Part shown: piece by piece, positions 30,395-39,964 of the stretch
Layout: each line of letters starts with the position of its first letter
Position numbering within the stretch: position 1 is the first letter of the stretch
DNA from: Theodoxus fluviatilis
Taxonomy: Eukaryota > Mollusca > Gastropoda > Cycloneritida > Neritidae
NCBI GenBank assembly: GCA_034096865.1
Contig: JAWQFJ010025408.1
Span: forward strand, 1-41,212
Length of the DNA stretch: 41,212 nt
Reading direction: 5' to 3'
Notes under the pieces: generated by a model
Databases searched by the model: none
Seen by the model: only the letters and a program-made list of their open reading frames with translations
Told to the model about the DNA's origin: nothing
Translations under genes and position numbers: made by a program

Positions 30395-30805
30395 GGGCAC
30401 GAGACTGTCCTAGGACCTATTGATGGAGTTATTCAGAAGGAAATACTGTGGACTGTTGTGTATTTGTGTGTGTAATTTGCTGGATGGCAAAAAACAAATT
30501 GAGACTAAACTCTTTGGACTCGCTGCAACATTTTTGTGGTGTGTATGTGTGTAGAGGAGTGATTTTGTGTTGAGTTTGACTGGTTGAAGCAGATCTCTGT
30601 TAGATTTCATTGTGTTAGACCCTAAAACCACGTTTGTTTAAACAAAACATCATGCTACCAAGAAAGAATGGAGTGGGTTTTGAGTGATCATGATTCTGTG
30701 TCCACAGAACGAAATGTTAAAAGAGACAATAAAACAACTGAAAGACACACAGCTTGACATGTGTTTGTTTATTTTTTTATTTTTTGCTTTTTTAATTATT
30801 CATTT

Positions 30806-30809
30806 GTGT

Positions 30810-30840
<31 letters not shown>

Positions 30841-30846
30841 GGGGGC
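30806..30846. repeat. TG microsatellite and 22-bp G run
   Basis: A TG repeat followed by an uninterrupted run of about 22 G. Length of such runs is unreliable in any assembly. Confidence 0.9.
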
Positions 30847-31009
30847 TGTAGGGGTGTCATGTGGAGGGTCATTCTGTTTGAAGTGAAGGTTTGATTGTTA
30901 ATGACCCATGTTTTTCAAAATTGACCCATCATTTTGCCTGGCCATGGGTCATTGGGCCCATGAAGTCTGAAAACAATCTGAAGCACTGCTGAAACTTTTT
31001 CTCTCTCTC

Positions 31010-31115
31010 TTTTTTCGAGAGGTTGTGGGTTCGAACCCGACCTGTTTTTTTTTTTTTTTTTTTTTTCCCCCTCTTTTCTCGAGAGGTTGCGGGTTCGAAC
31101 CTGATCTTTTTTCTT
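31010..31115. repeat. Duplicated tRNA T-arm/B-box segment
   Basis: GAGAGGTTGTGGGTTCGAACCC and GAGAGGTTGCGGGTTCGAACCT (quoted here across B boxes at about 31,017 and 31,081) are tandem copies separated by a T run. Each holds a consensus B box, GGTTCGAAC, without an A box. Probably a broken tRNA-derived SINE. Confidence 0.5.
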
Positions 31116-31746
31116 CTTTTTAAAAATGCCAAAACCTGGAGGTTCAGCGCCAGCGGTTTTTATTCTAACTGACCAGTGTGAATGATTATTTGTGAGCAAT
31201 CGCTTGTTACAGTCTACAAAATCTGAAAGGCCATAAAACTCCATCCATCCATCCATTCATCTACCCATCCTTGTTTTGCCCGGTGCAGTTTCTCTCATGA
31301 GCTCATAAACAGAATATGCAGTAATGCAAAAAAAAAAGGTAAATGGACACAGAGGCAGACAAATATTCACACTTGATGAGATATATATTCCCATGCAAGA
31401 TACAGAGCATATATTTTGGATGAAGTCCTAAACCCTGAAATTACTTTTTCTGTATGAAGACAATATTATATGAGACTCTTCTGAGGAACTGCTATTTATC
31501 TATAGGCACCGAGTAAAGTTTGGATGTGAAAGATCCTTTAGGACAACTGTTGTTATCTCTGGAGAGAAGACATTCAAGTGGAAAGATATCAGGCTAGGTT
31601 GAAGCAAACACTCCTATGAAAGTTATCACAAATGACTGAGTGAAAGTAATAATCCTGTGCAGTGACTCAACACTCAGTGAGGGACTCCAACTGTTTTCTA
31701 TGTAATGCTCTAGCCTGTACTCTAGAAATAAACATAGAACTCTTAC

Positions 31747-31854
31747 CTTCGGCACTGTGCAGTGAGTTGAGCCAGCACTTTGAGTGTGGGCAGGAACTCT
31801 TCCTGGGGCAGACACTCTGGGTACCTGCTCACCAGGGCACCCAGCACCTGCAGC
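31747..31854 (-). CDS. ATM: ATM exon g
   Basis: Reads LQVLGALVSRYPECLPQEEF followed by LPTLKVLAQL, a close match to vertebrate [20 protein letters not shown] and SPLLMILSQL. The acceptor is caatgcag and the donor CGAAG|gtaaga. It is 108 nt with one leading and two trailing bases, joining TG|G before it and AG|G after it. Confidence 0.93.
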
Positions 31855-31954
31855 CTGCATTGAGAAAGGAATTACTGGAGTCATGTCATCACAAGGATTG
31901 GGCTGACAACATCCTGTGTATCAAGAGGACTTTTCTCCATCTGCTTGATTGTCC

Positions 31955-32174
31955 ATGTCTCCAGACCTGTGCACCCTAGATTTTCAAAATCAGAAGATTC
32001 TGGGTGAAAAATCAGAAGATTTTTTCTCAAACTCCAAACGACACAAAAACACAACACACACACTGGAACTCCAACACGAAAAAAATCGTGAGATCGTGAA
32101 AACCAGTCGTACAATGCTTCAAAAATCGTACATTGTACGATTTTTTCGTACAAGTGCACAGGTCTGATGTCTCC
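31955..32174. mobile_element. hAT-like MITE with target duplication
   Basis: Perfect 13-bp inverted repeats CAGACCTGTGCAC (31,962) and GTGCACAGGTCTG (to 32,166) enclose 205 bp. The flanks repeat ATGTCTC (7 bp), or ATGTCTCC (8 bp) if one C is shared with the terminus, which would fit hAT. The interior contains ATCGTACATTGTACGAT, a palindrome. No coding sequence. Confidence 0.82.
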
Positions 32175-32640
32175 CACTGAAGACGGCAGAGCTAGAGTGG
32201 TGATGGCTTCCCAGATGATCCATCATAATTGACTGACACATTGTGCCACTGGGAAATTCTTCGTGTGTGATTGAAATTTTTCCACACCTTGTAAATGGTG
32301 CTCTTGTGGGGGCAACATTTAGGTATTTACTTATGCATTTGACAATACAGGCTATTTTGATAAAATGCATGTTCAGTACACCTGCATCCATCTCCAATCT
32401 ACTCTACATCTATACATATGCATTTCTCTGTCACTCCATTGGTTCTGAACTTCTTTCTCTTCAAATCACAAGAAACAAAATACATTGCAGCATTTTTTCA
32501 TCATGTACCTGTCAAGGGACTCCATGTTGAGTAGACATCCCTTCCCCTCCCTCCCCTCTCGCGCTCCTCTGCTAGACCACACATGAATCTAGTGACTAGT
32601 CCCCCTTTCTTTGGTGCCTCTCTCTAGAAACCACACCAAC

Positions 32641-32861
32641 CATGGGTTGCCTTGGTTCTTGCAGCCTGAGAGAGGAGAGCAATCTCGCAATGCCGACCAC
32701 CCAGAGTCACAGCCGCCTTTTCTTGGAGGCAAGCCGCATCCCCTGTTCCTCCTTGGGAGACCTGTGTGACCTCCAGCACACTGGCAGGGTCACTGTACAG
32801 CTGCCGAAGCAGGTCAGCAGCCAGATCCACATAGGCTGGCTTTAGGCAGGCGTCCTTCACA
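32641..32861 (-). CDS. ATM: ATM exon f, with a one-base frame break
   Basis: Acceptor ctgcttcag leads into VKDACLKPAYVDLAADLL and then LYSDPASVLEVTQ, matching vertebrate VKENLIELMADICHQ and SLEISQ. The next conserved segment, PPRKGGCDSGWSALRD with NPW at the end, against VPCKRKKIELGWEVIKD and VPW, is in a different frame. The exon is 221 nt where 222 (or 219) would fit, so one base appears lost in about 32,710-32,770. The donor TG|gttggt makes the Trp codon with the next exon. An unrecognised micro-intron is unlikely, since only about 20 nt would be available. Confidence 0.8.
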
Positions 32862-32934
32862 CTGAAGCAGTAACACAGTATCATGACCCTATAGATCAAA
32901 GGTGCTTTAAAAAAAGTGATTCATTGCCCACATT

Positions 32935-33302
32935 TGGGGTTTAAATTGCTTTACACTTTACCCCCTGGTCACTGGGCCATTGCTCAATCCTTTCCTGGCA
33001 TCTGATGATAAACACGAAGACAGGCAAATAGAGTGCTCGCAGTCAGATACCAACACTATCTCCATTCCCTGGGAAGTATTCCAACCTGATGTGGGCTCAT
33101 GGCTACATACAAGAGACAATAAAACTACAGTGTGCCATCACTGCCTTAACAGCTACCCTGTTTTACTCCAGGGTAGAGAGAGGCAATGTGAGTTAAGCAT
33201 CTTGCCCAAGGGTGCAGCTCTAGGATCGTGTGCAGCTTTGAATGCTGCTACCACTAACAGCAATCAATTGCAGGCAAGCACTCTAATGACTGGACTGACA
33301 TA
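32935..33302 (-). mobile_element. tRNA-derived SINE, copy 2
   Basis: On the minus strand: CAGTCCAGTCATTAGAGTGC (A-box-like head), GGGCAAGATGCTTAACTCAC, GGCAGTGATGGCACACTGTA, GTATGTAGCCATGAGCCC, and a 3' end GGCCCAGTGACCAGGGGGTA with one unit of the tail that is amplified in copy 1. No nested insertion here, so it serves as the unsplit reference. Confidence 0.82.
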
Positions 33303-33616
33303 ATTCTCTGATAACGTTTTTGTTTCTGAGATTTCAATGATACAAAAAGTCCTCAAAGCCCAACAGCCAAGGGTTCCTGCTGAGGGGGGCATCAAGCAGC
33401 TCTGGCTTCATGTTGTACTCCCAATGACTGATGCAAAAACTTATGAGTTTTCTCAGGTAAGTCGTTTCAAAGACTCCAAAACATTCAAGAATTGAGAATT
33501 CAGACAGGGGTGGTGTGAAACTCCTTATTCGTTGAACAGAAAACTAAGCTCTGTGGAGTCAACTATGGACACCAAAACTGCAGTGCAACACAACGCTGGA
33601 GTCACATGACACCCCT
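33303..33616. other. ATM intron, no feature recognised
   Basis: Nothing recognised on either strand before the short 13-bp repeat. Confidence 0.5.
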
Positions 33617-33678
33617 CAGCTGCAACCCCCAGCTGCAACCCCCAGCTGCAACCCTCAGCTGCAACCCCCAGCTGCTGA
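33616..33678. repeat. 13-bp tandem repeat, about 5 copies
   Basis: Units of CAGCTGCAACCCC with one T variant. Each contains the E-box-like palindrome CAGCTG. Confidence 0.9.
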
Positions 33679-33859
33679 GCTGTTGGGATCTGCTCCCGGT
33701 GCCCAGCTAGGACCAAAAAGCAGCTAAAGAAGCTACTGGCAGTCTGAGTAGCACAACTCCTCCAGAGCCCCAGAGGCAGTGTCCATCCACTGGAGCAACA
33801 AGCTTGATCCAGTCTGGAGTTAAATGTAACTCGAGTACAAGGACATTACAAAAACTAAC

Positions 33860-33936
33860 CTGCTGGTAAATCTCTGTCGTCCACCTATTTCTTGCAAGTC
33901 AAGGTAGATCACTTCATAGAGTTTTCTTAGATGACT
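33860..33936 (-). CDS. ATM: ATM exon e
   Basis: A short exon of 77 nt reading SHLRKLYEVIYLDLQEIGG then RQRFTS, against vertebrate SILYNLYDLLVNEISHIGS and RGKYSS. The acceptor is tgtttttag and the donor AGCAG|gttagt. The final two bases AG plus T from the next exon give Ser. It is too short to be conspicuous as an open frame and was found from colinearity. Confidence 0.9.
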
Positions 33937-34340
33937 CTAAAAACAAATTTGTAATAAAATGATTAACAAACAATAAGTTTATAAAATCCATTGTCAGGTA
34001 ACACACAACAGAAGAGATCAGTAGATAAGCTTGATAATCTTAGTTCTTACCAAATAATTTCACTTCTAAGTCTGTATTTACTGCAATATCTAGTCTAAGT
34101 CAGCATGTTTCTGTACTCTTTGGTCTTTCTCATTGCAAGATCACAAGAAACATTTGTCAATCCTAGCAAAAGTTCACAGAGACCTCGTTATTTTTTTTTT
34201 TTTTTTGGGGGGGATTTATTTGCTCTTGGTTTTTTCTGTGATACATGTAACTCGATAAAGTATCACACCATTAAAGTTTCAATATGTATACAGCCAATCC
34301 ACATAATCTATTTTTTTATATGCTCTTCATGAAAAATATC
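33937..34340. other. AT-rich ATM intron, no feature recognised
   Basis: Contains a T run followed by G7 near 34,191-34,214; otherwise nothing. Confidence 0.5.
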
Positions 34341-34838
34341 TCACACATACACACACCACCATACACCAACACACATAATATAAGCACAGACCCATACAAC
34401 CACACCTACACACCCCGCACGCACATATATACACACACCGCATACACACACACACATCACACATACACACCACACACACATACAACGGCACACATATACG
34501 CACACACATATGCACAACACGTACACGAACAGCGTAACACATCCACAAACAGACCACATATATACACACAGCATATATACACAACCCACAATTACACACA
34601 CACACATCCACACACACACACACACACATACACACAAAACACACATACTACACACACACACACATTACAGATACACACACACACACATACACAACACACA
34701 CATACTACACACACACACACTACACACACTACACACACACAACACACACCCACACCACACATACACACGACATACACACACACACCACACTATATAACAA
34801 CACACACACACACACACACACACAAGACACCAACAGAA
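34341..34838. repeat. CA-rich microsatellite region
   Basis: About 500 bp of CA repeat with TA and CC interruptions, UG-rich on the transcript and starting about 15 bases after the exon d donor. Confidence 0.95.
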
Positions 34839-34850
34839 AAGACAACACAC

Positions 34851-34950
34851 CTTCCATTCCTCCATGTCAGCAGCGTAAACCCCCTCTCCTGTCCCTGCCC
34901 CCGGGATGGTGTGCTTTCAGCTGTAGCTGTAGAACTCCACTATCTTGTCG
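34851..34950 (-). CDS. ATM: ATM exon d, with a one-base frame break
   Basis: From acceptor tgctctccag the phase-0 frame reads RQDSGVLQLQLKAHHPGG, matching vertebrate IIELFQLQIYIHHPKG. The frame then hits a stop, but the adjacent frame gives VYAADMEEWK up to donor AAG|gtgtgt, matching AYESTKWRS. Both flanking exons demand phase 0, yet the exon is 100 nt rather than 99, so one base is extra. The likeliest site is the five-C run at about 34,880-34,884. It lies between a CA-rich and a TGG-rich tract, where sequencing is error-prone. A true disabling mutation is the alternative. Confidence 0.8.
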
Positions 34951-34987
34951 CTGGAGAGCAGATGGGCAGAGATGACAATGATTGATA

Positions 34988-35262
34988 ATGGTGGTGTATG
35001 TGGTGGTGGTGGTGGGGTTGTGGTGGTGGGTGTTGTGGTGGTGGTGTTGTGGTGGTGGTGGTGGTGGTGGTGGTGGTGGTGGTAGTGGTGGTAGTAGTGT
35101 GGTGGTGGTGGTGGTTGTGGTGGTGGTGGGTGTGGTGGTGTGGTGGTGGCAAGCTCTGGTGGGGTTGTGGCATTGGTGGTGGTGGCGTGTGGTCGTGGTG
35201 GTGGTGGTAGTTATTGTGGTGGTGGTGGTGGTGGTGGTGGTGGTGGTGGTGGTGGTGACAAA
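34988..35262. repeat. TGG trinucleotide repeat
   Basis: Long GGT/TGG repeat with short interruptions, lying about 40 bases upstream of the exon d acceptor on the transcript (ACC/CCA there). Confidence 0.95.
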
Positions 35263-35339
35263 GGTGGTGGGTGGTGATCACAAAGATGGTGATGATTAAA
35301 TCAGAGATGACATTGACATGGATCAGGAGGATATATTAG

Positions 35340-35912
35340 TATATAAGAAACGGGTTTCTCAGCGACAGTAATGGCAGGTGGTGTAAGTGTGCAGGTAAGC
35401 CAGTAATGCATGATGTAAGTGTGCCTGGTAAGCCAGTATGCAGTGATTAAGTGTGCTAGTAGCCAAGTAATGGCAGTGATGTAAGTGTGCAGGTTAGGCC
35501 ATAATGGCAGTGAGTAAGTGTGGCAGGTAACCATAATGCATGATGTAAGTGTGGCAGGTAAGACAGTAATGCAGTGGATGTAAGTGTGCAAGGTAAGCCT
35601 GTAGTGACCAGTGATGTAAGTGGTGTGCAGGTAACCATGTATGGCAGTGAGGTACGTGTGCATGGTTATGCCAGTAATGGCAATGATGTAAGTGTGCAGG
35701 TAACCAGTAATGGCAAAGGGATGTACGTGTGCAGGTCAGCCAGTAATGGCAGTGATGTAAGTGTGCAGGGTATAGCCCGTAAGTGGCAGTGATGTAAGTG
35801 TTGCAGGTAGCCAGTCAGTGGGCAGTGATGTAAGGTGTTGCAGTTAGCCGTAATGCAGTGTGTAAGTGTGCAGGTATAGCCAGTTAATGTCATTTGATGT
35901 AGTGTTTCAGGT
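35340..35912. repeat. Degenerate 34-bp minisatellite, about 17 copies
   Basis: The consensus is GCAGTGATGTAAGTGTGCAG plus GTAAGCCAGTAATG. Nearly every unit has one or more single-base gains or losses (GGTATAGCC, GGTTAGGCC, GTTGCAG), unlike the other arrays here, which vary by substitution. This looks like unpolished long-read sequence. Confidence 0.85.
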
Positions 35913-36941
35913 AAGCCAGACAGGATTCATGAAAACAGAAAAGAATGCGACAGAAAAAAGGAGGAGCAGCAGCAGTCAAGCATTGAAAGGAGAAGGCAGA
36001 CAGTCAGGAGGAGACCAATAGAGAGATGACAATTGACTACACAAACACAATGGCAGGGTACGCACGATATCTCAAGCAAGAACTAGACAGCACTCTACGA
36101 TGCCAACCTCTGCCAAAGCACACCACCCAACCCAAAAACCCCCCCAACCCCCAGTTGCACATACAAGCGGTGACCATTGCAGGCAGACATTCAAAACCTC
36201 ACTGGCTCGCCCTCTCAATCGCGCATAGCCAGTTGGGAGAGGCTAAACATCAGGCCGCCTCGCAGACTATGGCTGGGCTGACAGCAGGGGGGATAAAATT
36301 TCTTGTTTATACTATGTGATCCTAATTCGAGATCACAGAGTATCGCTACAAATTTAATGGATTGTTCCTTGGATAAAAACCCTAACCTTTCAGTCCAATT
36401 TCATCAAGAATCTGTTTTAAAAAACTTTTGAGTTATTTTGCGGATTAATGAATTAACAAATGACAAACACAACGATGTGAGGTAACAATAAAACCTCCTT
36501 GGCAGAGGTAATGGGAACCAGCACATGAAAACAGTGAGTGGGAAGATTTGTAGTATGAGGAAGAGTTGGAGCTGGAGAATCAGGTGGATGAGGATCATGA
36601 GGAGGAAAATGAGGAGAACAAGGAGGAGAGGCAAAAGAGAGAATTAGGACGAAGAGGATATAGAGAGAAATGGTAGGAAATAAAATGGAGGGTAGATGAA
36701 GAAAGTGGGAGGGTGGAGGGAGGAGTGTTTGAGGAATGAGAGAAAGAAGAAGAGATGAAATGAAAGCTAAACAACCAGTATAACCTTTATATCAATGAAA
36801 CATTAAGAAATCAAATTTCGGTGCCATTCTTCTTTCATATGAAACACAATGAATTATTCACTTTACATTACAAAAGCATCACACTTCCTTCATGAGTAAA
36901 ATCAGCTCAACTATCTTGTCAAACTGCCACAACAGTCTGAC
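35913..36941. other. ATM intron, no gene recognised
   Basis: Includes a purine-rich stretch at 36,530-36,770 and an imperfect palindrome around 36,310-36,345 (ATACTATGTGATC / GATCACAGAGTAT). No coding motif. Confidence 0.5.
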
Positions 36942-37098
36942 CTTGGTAATGGTCTGATGGCCTGTTTCCCCAGTATGGTAAAGTGGCTTGAAGATTTTCT
37001 CCCCAGCTGACAAACTCTCGACGTCGTTCACAGGCTGCTGCCTTCCATATGTGGTCAAAGCCGTCACAAGCTGCTCCATAACTGGGCTCATCTCCTGT
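36942..37098 (-). CDS. ATM: ATM exon c
   Basis: Starts with a split AG|A codon giving RQEMSP against vertebrate RQEKSS, and continues with QLVTALTTYGRQQPVNDV and ESLSAGEKIFKPLYH, which follow vertebrate LAALTIFLKTLAVNF and GDEILPTLLYIW. The acceptor is tttgtctgcag and the donor ACCAAG|gtcaga, at phase 0. The conserved block ends exactly at the donor, so the open frame running on past it (to 36,879) is intron. Confidence 0.93.
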
Positions 37099-37249
37099 CT
37101 GCAGACAAATGCATGCCTGTCACTCCAGGATTTCTCCTTCACTTTCTCCACAAGGACGTAAGAGCAATTTTTCATAAACACAAAATGAAAACATTACAGT
37201 GTTTCAAGCTGGAGAACAACTGGCCTAAACTATCTCAAGTAAGAGGTCA

Positions 37250-38106
37250 GGGTCCTGGTGATGGGCAGGGGCAAGGCCCTGTGGGGGGCAGGGCAAGGCC
37301 CTGGTGGGGGGCGGGGCAAGGCCCGGGTGGGGGGCAGGGGCAAGGCCCTGGTGGGGGCAGGGCAAGGCCCTGGTGGGGGCAGGGGCAAGGCCCTGGTGGG
37401 GGGCAGGGGCAAGGTCCTGGTGGGGGGCAGTGGCAAGGCCCTGGTGGGGGGCAGGGGCAAGGCCCTGGTGGGGGGCAGGGGCAAGGCCCTGGTGGGAAGC
37501 AGGGGCAAGGCCCTGGTGGGGAGCAGGGGCAAGGTCCTGGTGGGGGGCAGGGGCAAGGCCCTGGTGGGGGGCAGGGGCAAGGCCCTGGTGGGGGGCAGGG
37601 GCAAGGCCCTGGTGGGGGGCAGGAGCAAGGCCCTGGTGGGGAGCAGGGGCAAGGCCCTGGTGGGGGGCAGGGGCAAGGTCCTGGTGGGGGGCAGGGGCAA
37701 GGCCCTGGTGGGGGGCAGGGGCAAGGCCCTGGTGGGGGGCAGGGGCAAGGCCCTGGTGGGGAGCAGGGGCAAGGCCCTGGTGGGGGGCAGGGGCAAGGCC
37801 CTGATGGGGGCAGGGGCAAGGCCCTGGTGGGGGGCAGGGGCAAGGTCCTGGTGGGAGCAGGGGCAAGGTCCTGGTGGGGGGCAGGGGCAAGGCCCTGGTG
37901 GGGGGCAGGAGCAAGGTCCTGGTGGGGGCAGGGGCAAGGCCCTGGTGGGGGGCAGAGGCAAGGCCCTGGTGGGGGGCAGGGGCAAGGCCCTGGTGGGGGC
38001 AGAGGCAAGGCCCTGGTGGGGGGCAGGGGCAAGGCCCTTGTGGGATGCAGGGGCAAGGTCCTGGTAGGGGTCAGGGGCAAGGCCCTGGTGGGGGGCAGGG
38101 GCAAGG
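37250..38106. repeat. 24-bp G-rich minisatellite, about 36 copies
   Basis: Units GGGGCAAGGCCCTGGTGGGG plus GGCA, with 23-bp units lacking a G and variants GGTCCTGG, GGGAGC and AGAGGC. Eight-codon units give QGQGPGGG-like frames on the plus strand and Pro-rich frames on the minus, with no family resemblance. It lies between ATM exons b and c and is treated as non-coding. Confidence 0.95.
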
Positions 38107-38546
38107 GGACAACTGAGCTCTGCCTAAGCATGAAAGTGCTGAGTAACAAGAGACAAAACTAGTTAGTTATGCAATTTTTGTTTTCTCTACTTTTTTTCCT
38201 TGCAGAAATCGGGGAGATTTTCTAGGGGAGTTATTCAGCCTGAGTGTTACATTGTATTCTTGTGCAGACTTCGGATCAAGGCAGCATGCACAAGACCCGT
38301 CTTTCACCAACATAGAAGAAAGCTTTATATAATTAAAACTCTACTTTGGAGATGTGTGAAGATGTTGACCATCTTTTACTGCACTGTACACAGGGAGAAT
38401 AAACTGATTGTGGAGAGTTTCAAATTTATTCAGCTTACAGTTTGTAATACAACTAATATGTCCTGCTGAGTCTGCGTGACATGGATAGAGCAATATGCTT
38501 CAGCAGCTTGATCATGGAAGTATTAGATACTCCTGGTAATTCTTAC
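38107..38546. other. ATM intron, no feature recognised
   Basis: An 89-codon frame at 38,200-38,469 shows no recognised motif and is not called. Confidence 0.5.
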
Positions 38547-38712
38547 CTGATTGATGCAGCTCCAAAAACCTCCATGAAAAACTTGAAACAGTTTCGGAAA
38601 GGGAGTTCACTCTGTCGGGACATCCCATCCAGCAACACAGCTACGATCTGAGCTTCAGTCAGTCTGTCCTTAGACTCACTCATGAATGCTTCGAAATAAA
38701 GCCGCAACAAAT
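38547..38712 (-). CDS. ATM: ATM exon b
   Basis: Translates to a helical block beginning LLRLYFEAFMSESKDRL and ending LPFRNCFKFFMEVFGAASI, which aligns to vertebrate ELFSVYFRLYLKPSQD and SKFLDFFSKAIQCA. The acceptor is gtgcttacag and the donor ATCAG|gtaaga. The split codon G|AT joins it to exon a, giving WKDLLRLYF against vertebrate WLELFSVYF. Its downstream intron contains the 24-bp G-rich minisatellite. Confidence 0.93.
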
Positions 38713-38736
38713 CTGTAAGCACAATGTAAAACACCA

Positions 38737-38862
38737 TTCAGCAGTGTGTGCATGTGTGAGTATGAGACTGTGTGTGTGCGTGTGCATGCGTGTGTGTGCA
38801 TGCATGCATGCGTGCATGCATGCGTGTGTGTGTGTGCATGCATGCACATGCACTCATGCAAG
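38737..38862. repeat. TG/ATGC simple repeat
   Basis: TG and TGCATG repeats in the intron between exons a and b, followed by a run of 13 C at about 38,887. Confidence 0.9.
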
Positions 38863-38925
38863 GGTGGAGTGGTACTTGTTGAGTTTCCCCCCCCCCCTTT
38901 CAAACACAACTTTAACACTCCTCAC

Positions 38926-39108
38926 CTTTCCACTCATTCCACCTCATGAGTGTCCAGTAGCTGCGGACCAGAAGGACATGTTTGAGGAGGAGGCTGTTGT
39001 AGTCTTGGGAGAAGTGTCTCCACGTCCCATGGTCATCCTCCTCTGAAATCCTCTGCAGCACATCCACCACATGGCCCAGCAGCAAGCCACATTTCAACCT
39101 GGGGCCCC
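38926..39108 (-). CDS. ATM: ATM exon a (first ATM exon in window)
   Basis: The exon reads GGPRLKCGLLLGHVVDVL and later SLLLKHVLLVRSYWTL, matching the vertebrate blocks APRLKCQELLNYIMDTV and NILLKDILSVRKYWCE near residues 110-160. The acceptor is ...catgtgacag and the donor AAAG|gtgagg. It is 183 nt: two bases completing a codon from an upstream exon, 60 codons, then one base. The upstream exons with the start codon and TAN motif are not found up to the right edge, so they lie outside. Confidence 0.93.
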
Positions 39109-39174
39109 CTGTCACATGAGACCAGTAGTCATGCACCTAGTCTGGCAGTGTGAGCACTGCCACTGTCCTCCTCC

Positions 39175-39310
39175 TCCTCATTACCATCTTCATCACTATC
39201 ATCTTCATCATCGTCACCATCATCGTCACCATCATCATCATCATTGATTTAGTTATTGTCATAATCATGCAATACCAAATTAACATTATCATCATCATCA
39301 AATCATCATC
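39175..39310. repeat. ATC-rich simple repeat
   Basis: Imperfect CAT/ATC trinucleotide repeats. Confidence 0.8.
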
Positions 39311-39393
39311 TTTTTCCTGTTATCATAATCTTGCAATGCCCAATACATTTTCCCTCTTCACTGTCACCAGCCCCATCATTATGATTAAAAGTG

Positions 39394-39710
39394 AGGGGCG
39401 GACGAGGGGGGGTTTCCAGAACACACACACACACACCCCAACAGAAAAAAAATAAATAAAAAGAGAAAGATTTTTTCAGTAACAAAATCTGCTGCCTGAA
39501 ACTGGCAATGATCATCATCAGAATGCACCAGATTGCACCATTTTGCAGCCTTCTTCGCCTCCCCCCCCCCCCCCCTCCTCCCCGCTTTGCAGTGTCGGTG
39601 TAGCGCTTTGCACCTTCATAGTCTTCTCCTTCCCCCCCCCCCCCCCCCCCTCCCCCCGTTCCTAAAAAAAAGTTTGGAAACCCTCCCCAAAAATGAACTG
39701 ATCCGCCCCT
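39394..39710. mobile_element. MITE-like element with AGGGGCGGA termini
   Basis: AGGGGCGGA at 39,394 and TCCGCCCCT ending 39,710 are inverted. Further in, GGGGGTTTCCA and TGGAAACCCTCCCC also pair. The interior has a CA repeat and two long C runs but no ORF. No target duplication is clear, so the ends are provisional. Confidence 0.55.
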
Positions 39711-39964
39711 GAAAGCAATAGCGTTAATGCCTTTCTCCTTTACTCTTCACATCCTATAAGGAGTTTCACAACTACAAGCCCCAGTCCTGTTTTACAAAAT
39801 TCCTATTTCTGTAATATTGTATGGGTCTGTAAGAAATTGTTTGTGAGTAGTCAAAAATGAAGTACAAAGTTTTTTTGTTTTTTTTGTTGCTTAATTTGCA
39901 TTTAATTAGCATAATTACAGGTAAATTAATGGAAATAGACCAAACATATATTTAATTATATAGA

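Larger units (their letters stand above)
1533..39108 (-). other. ATM: ATM serine/threonine kinase gene, internal part (26 exons plus introns)
   Basis: ATM is the PI3K-like kinase that senses DNA double-strand breaks with MRE11-RAD50-NBS1 and phosphorylates p53, CHK2 and H2AX in the nucleus. The minus strand holds 26 exons whose translations follow vertebrate ATM in order, from an RLKC-containing block near residue 110 to the LLDP block near residue 1,400. This is the HEAT-repeat solenoid; the TAN motif, FAT, kinase and FATC parts lie outside the window. Every border has an AG acceptor and GT donor, and phases agree across all junctions apart from one-base length errors in two exons. Identity to vertebrates is modest, as is usual for this region. 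The alternative, a relative such as ATR or DNA-PKcs, is unlikely because motif order matches ATM throughout. A processed copy is excluded by the introns. Confidence 0.93.

Noticed and set aside
37113..38162. Gly/Pro-rich 349-codon frame resembling a structural protein (QGQGPGGG repeats)
   Set aside because: The 24-bp unit is eight codons; other frames on both strands are open too. It begins inside ATM exon c sequence on the opposite strand, and no signal peptide or flanking unique coding sequence is seen.
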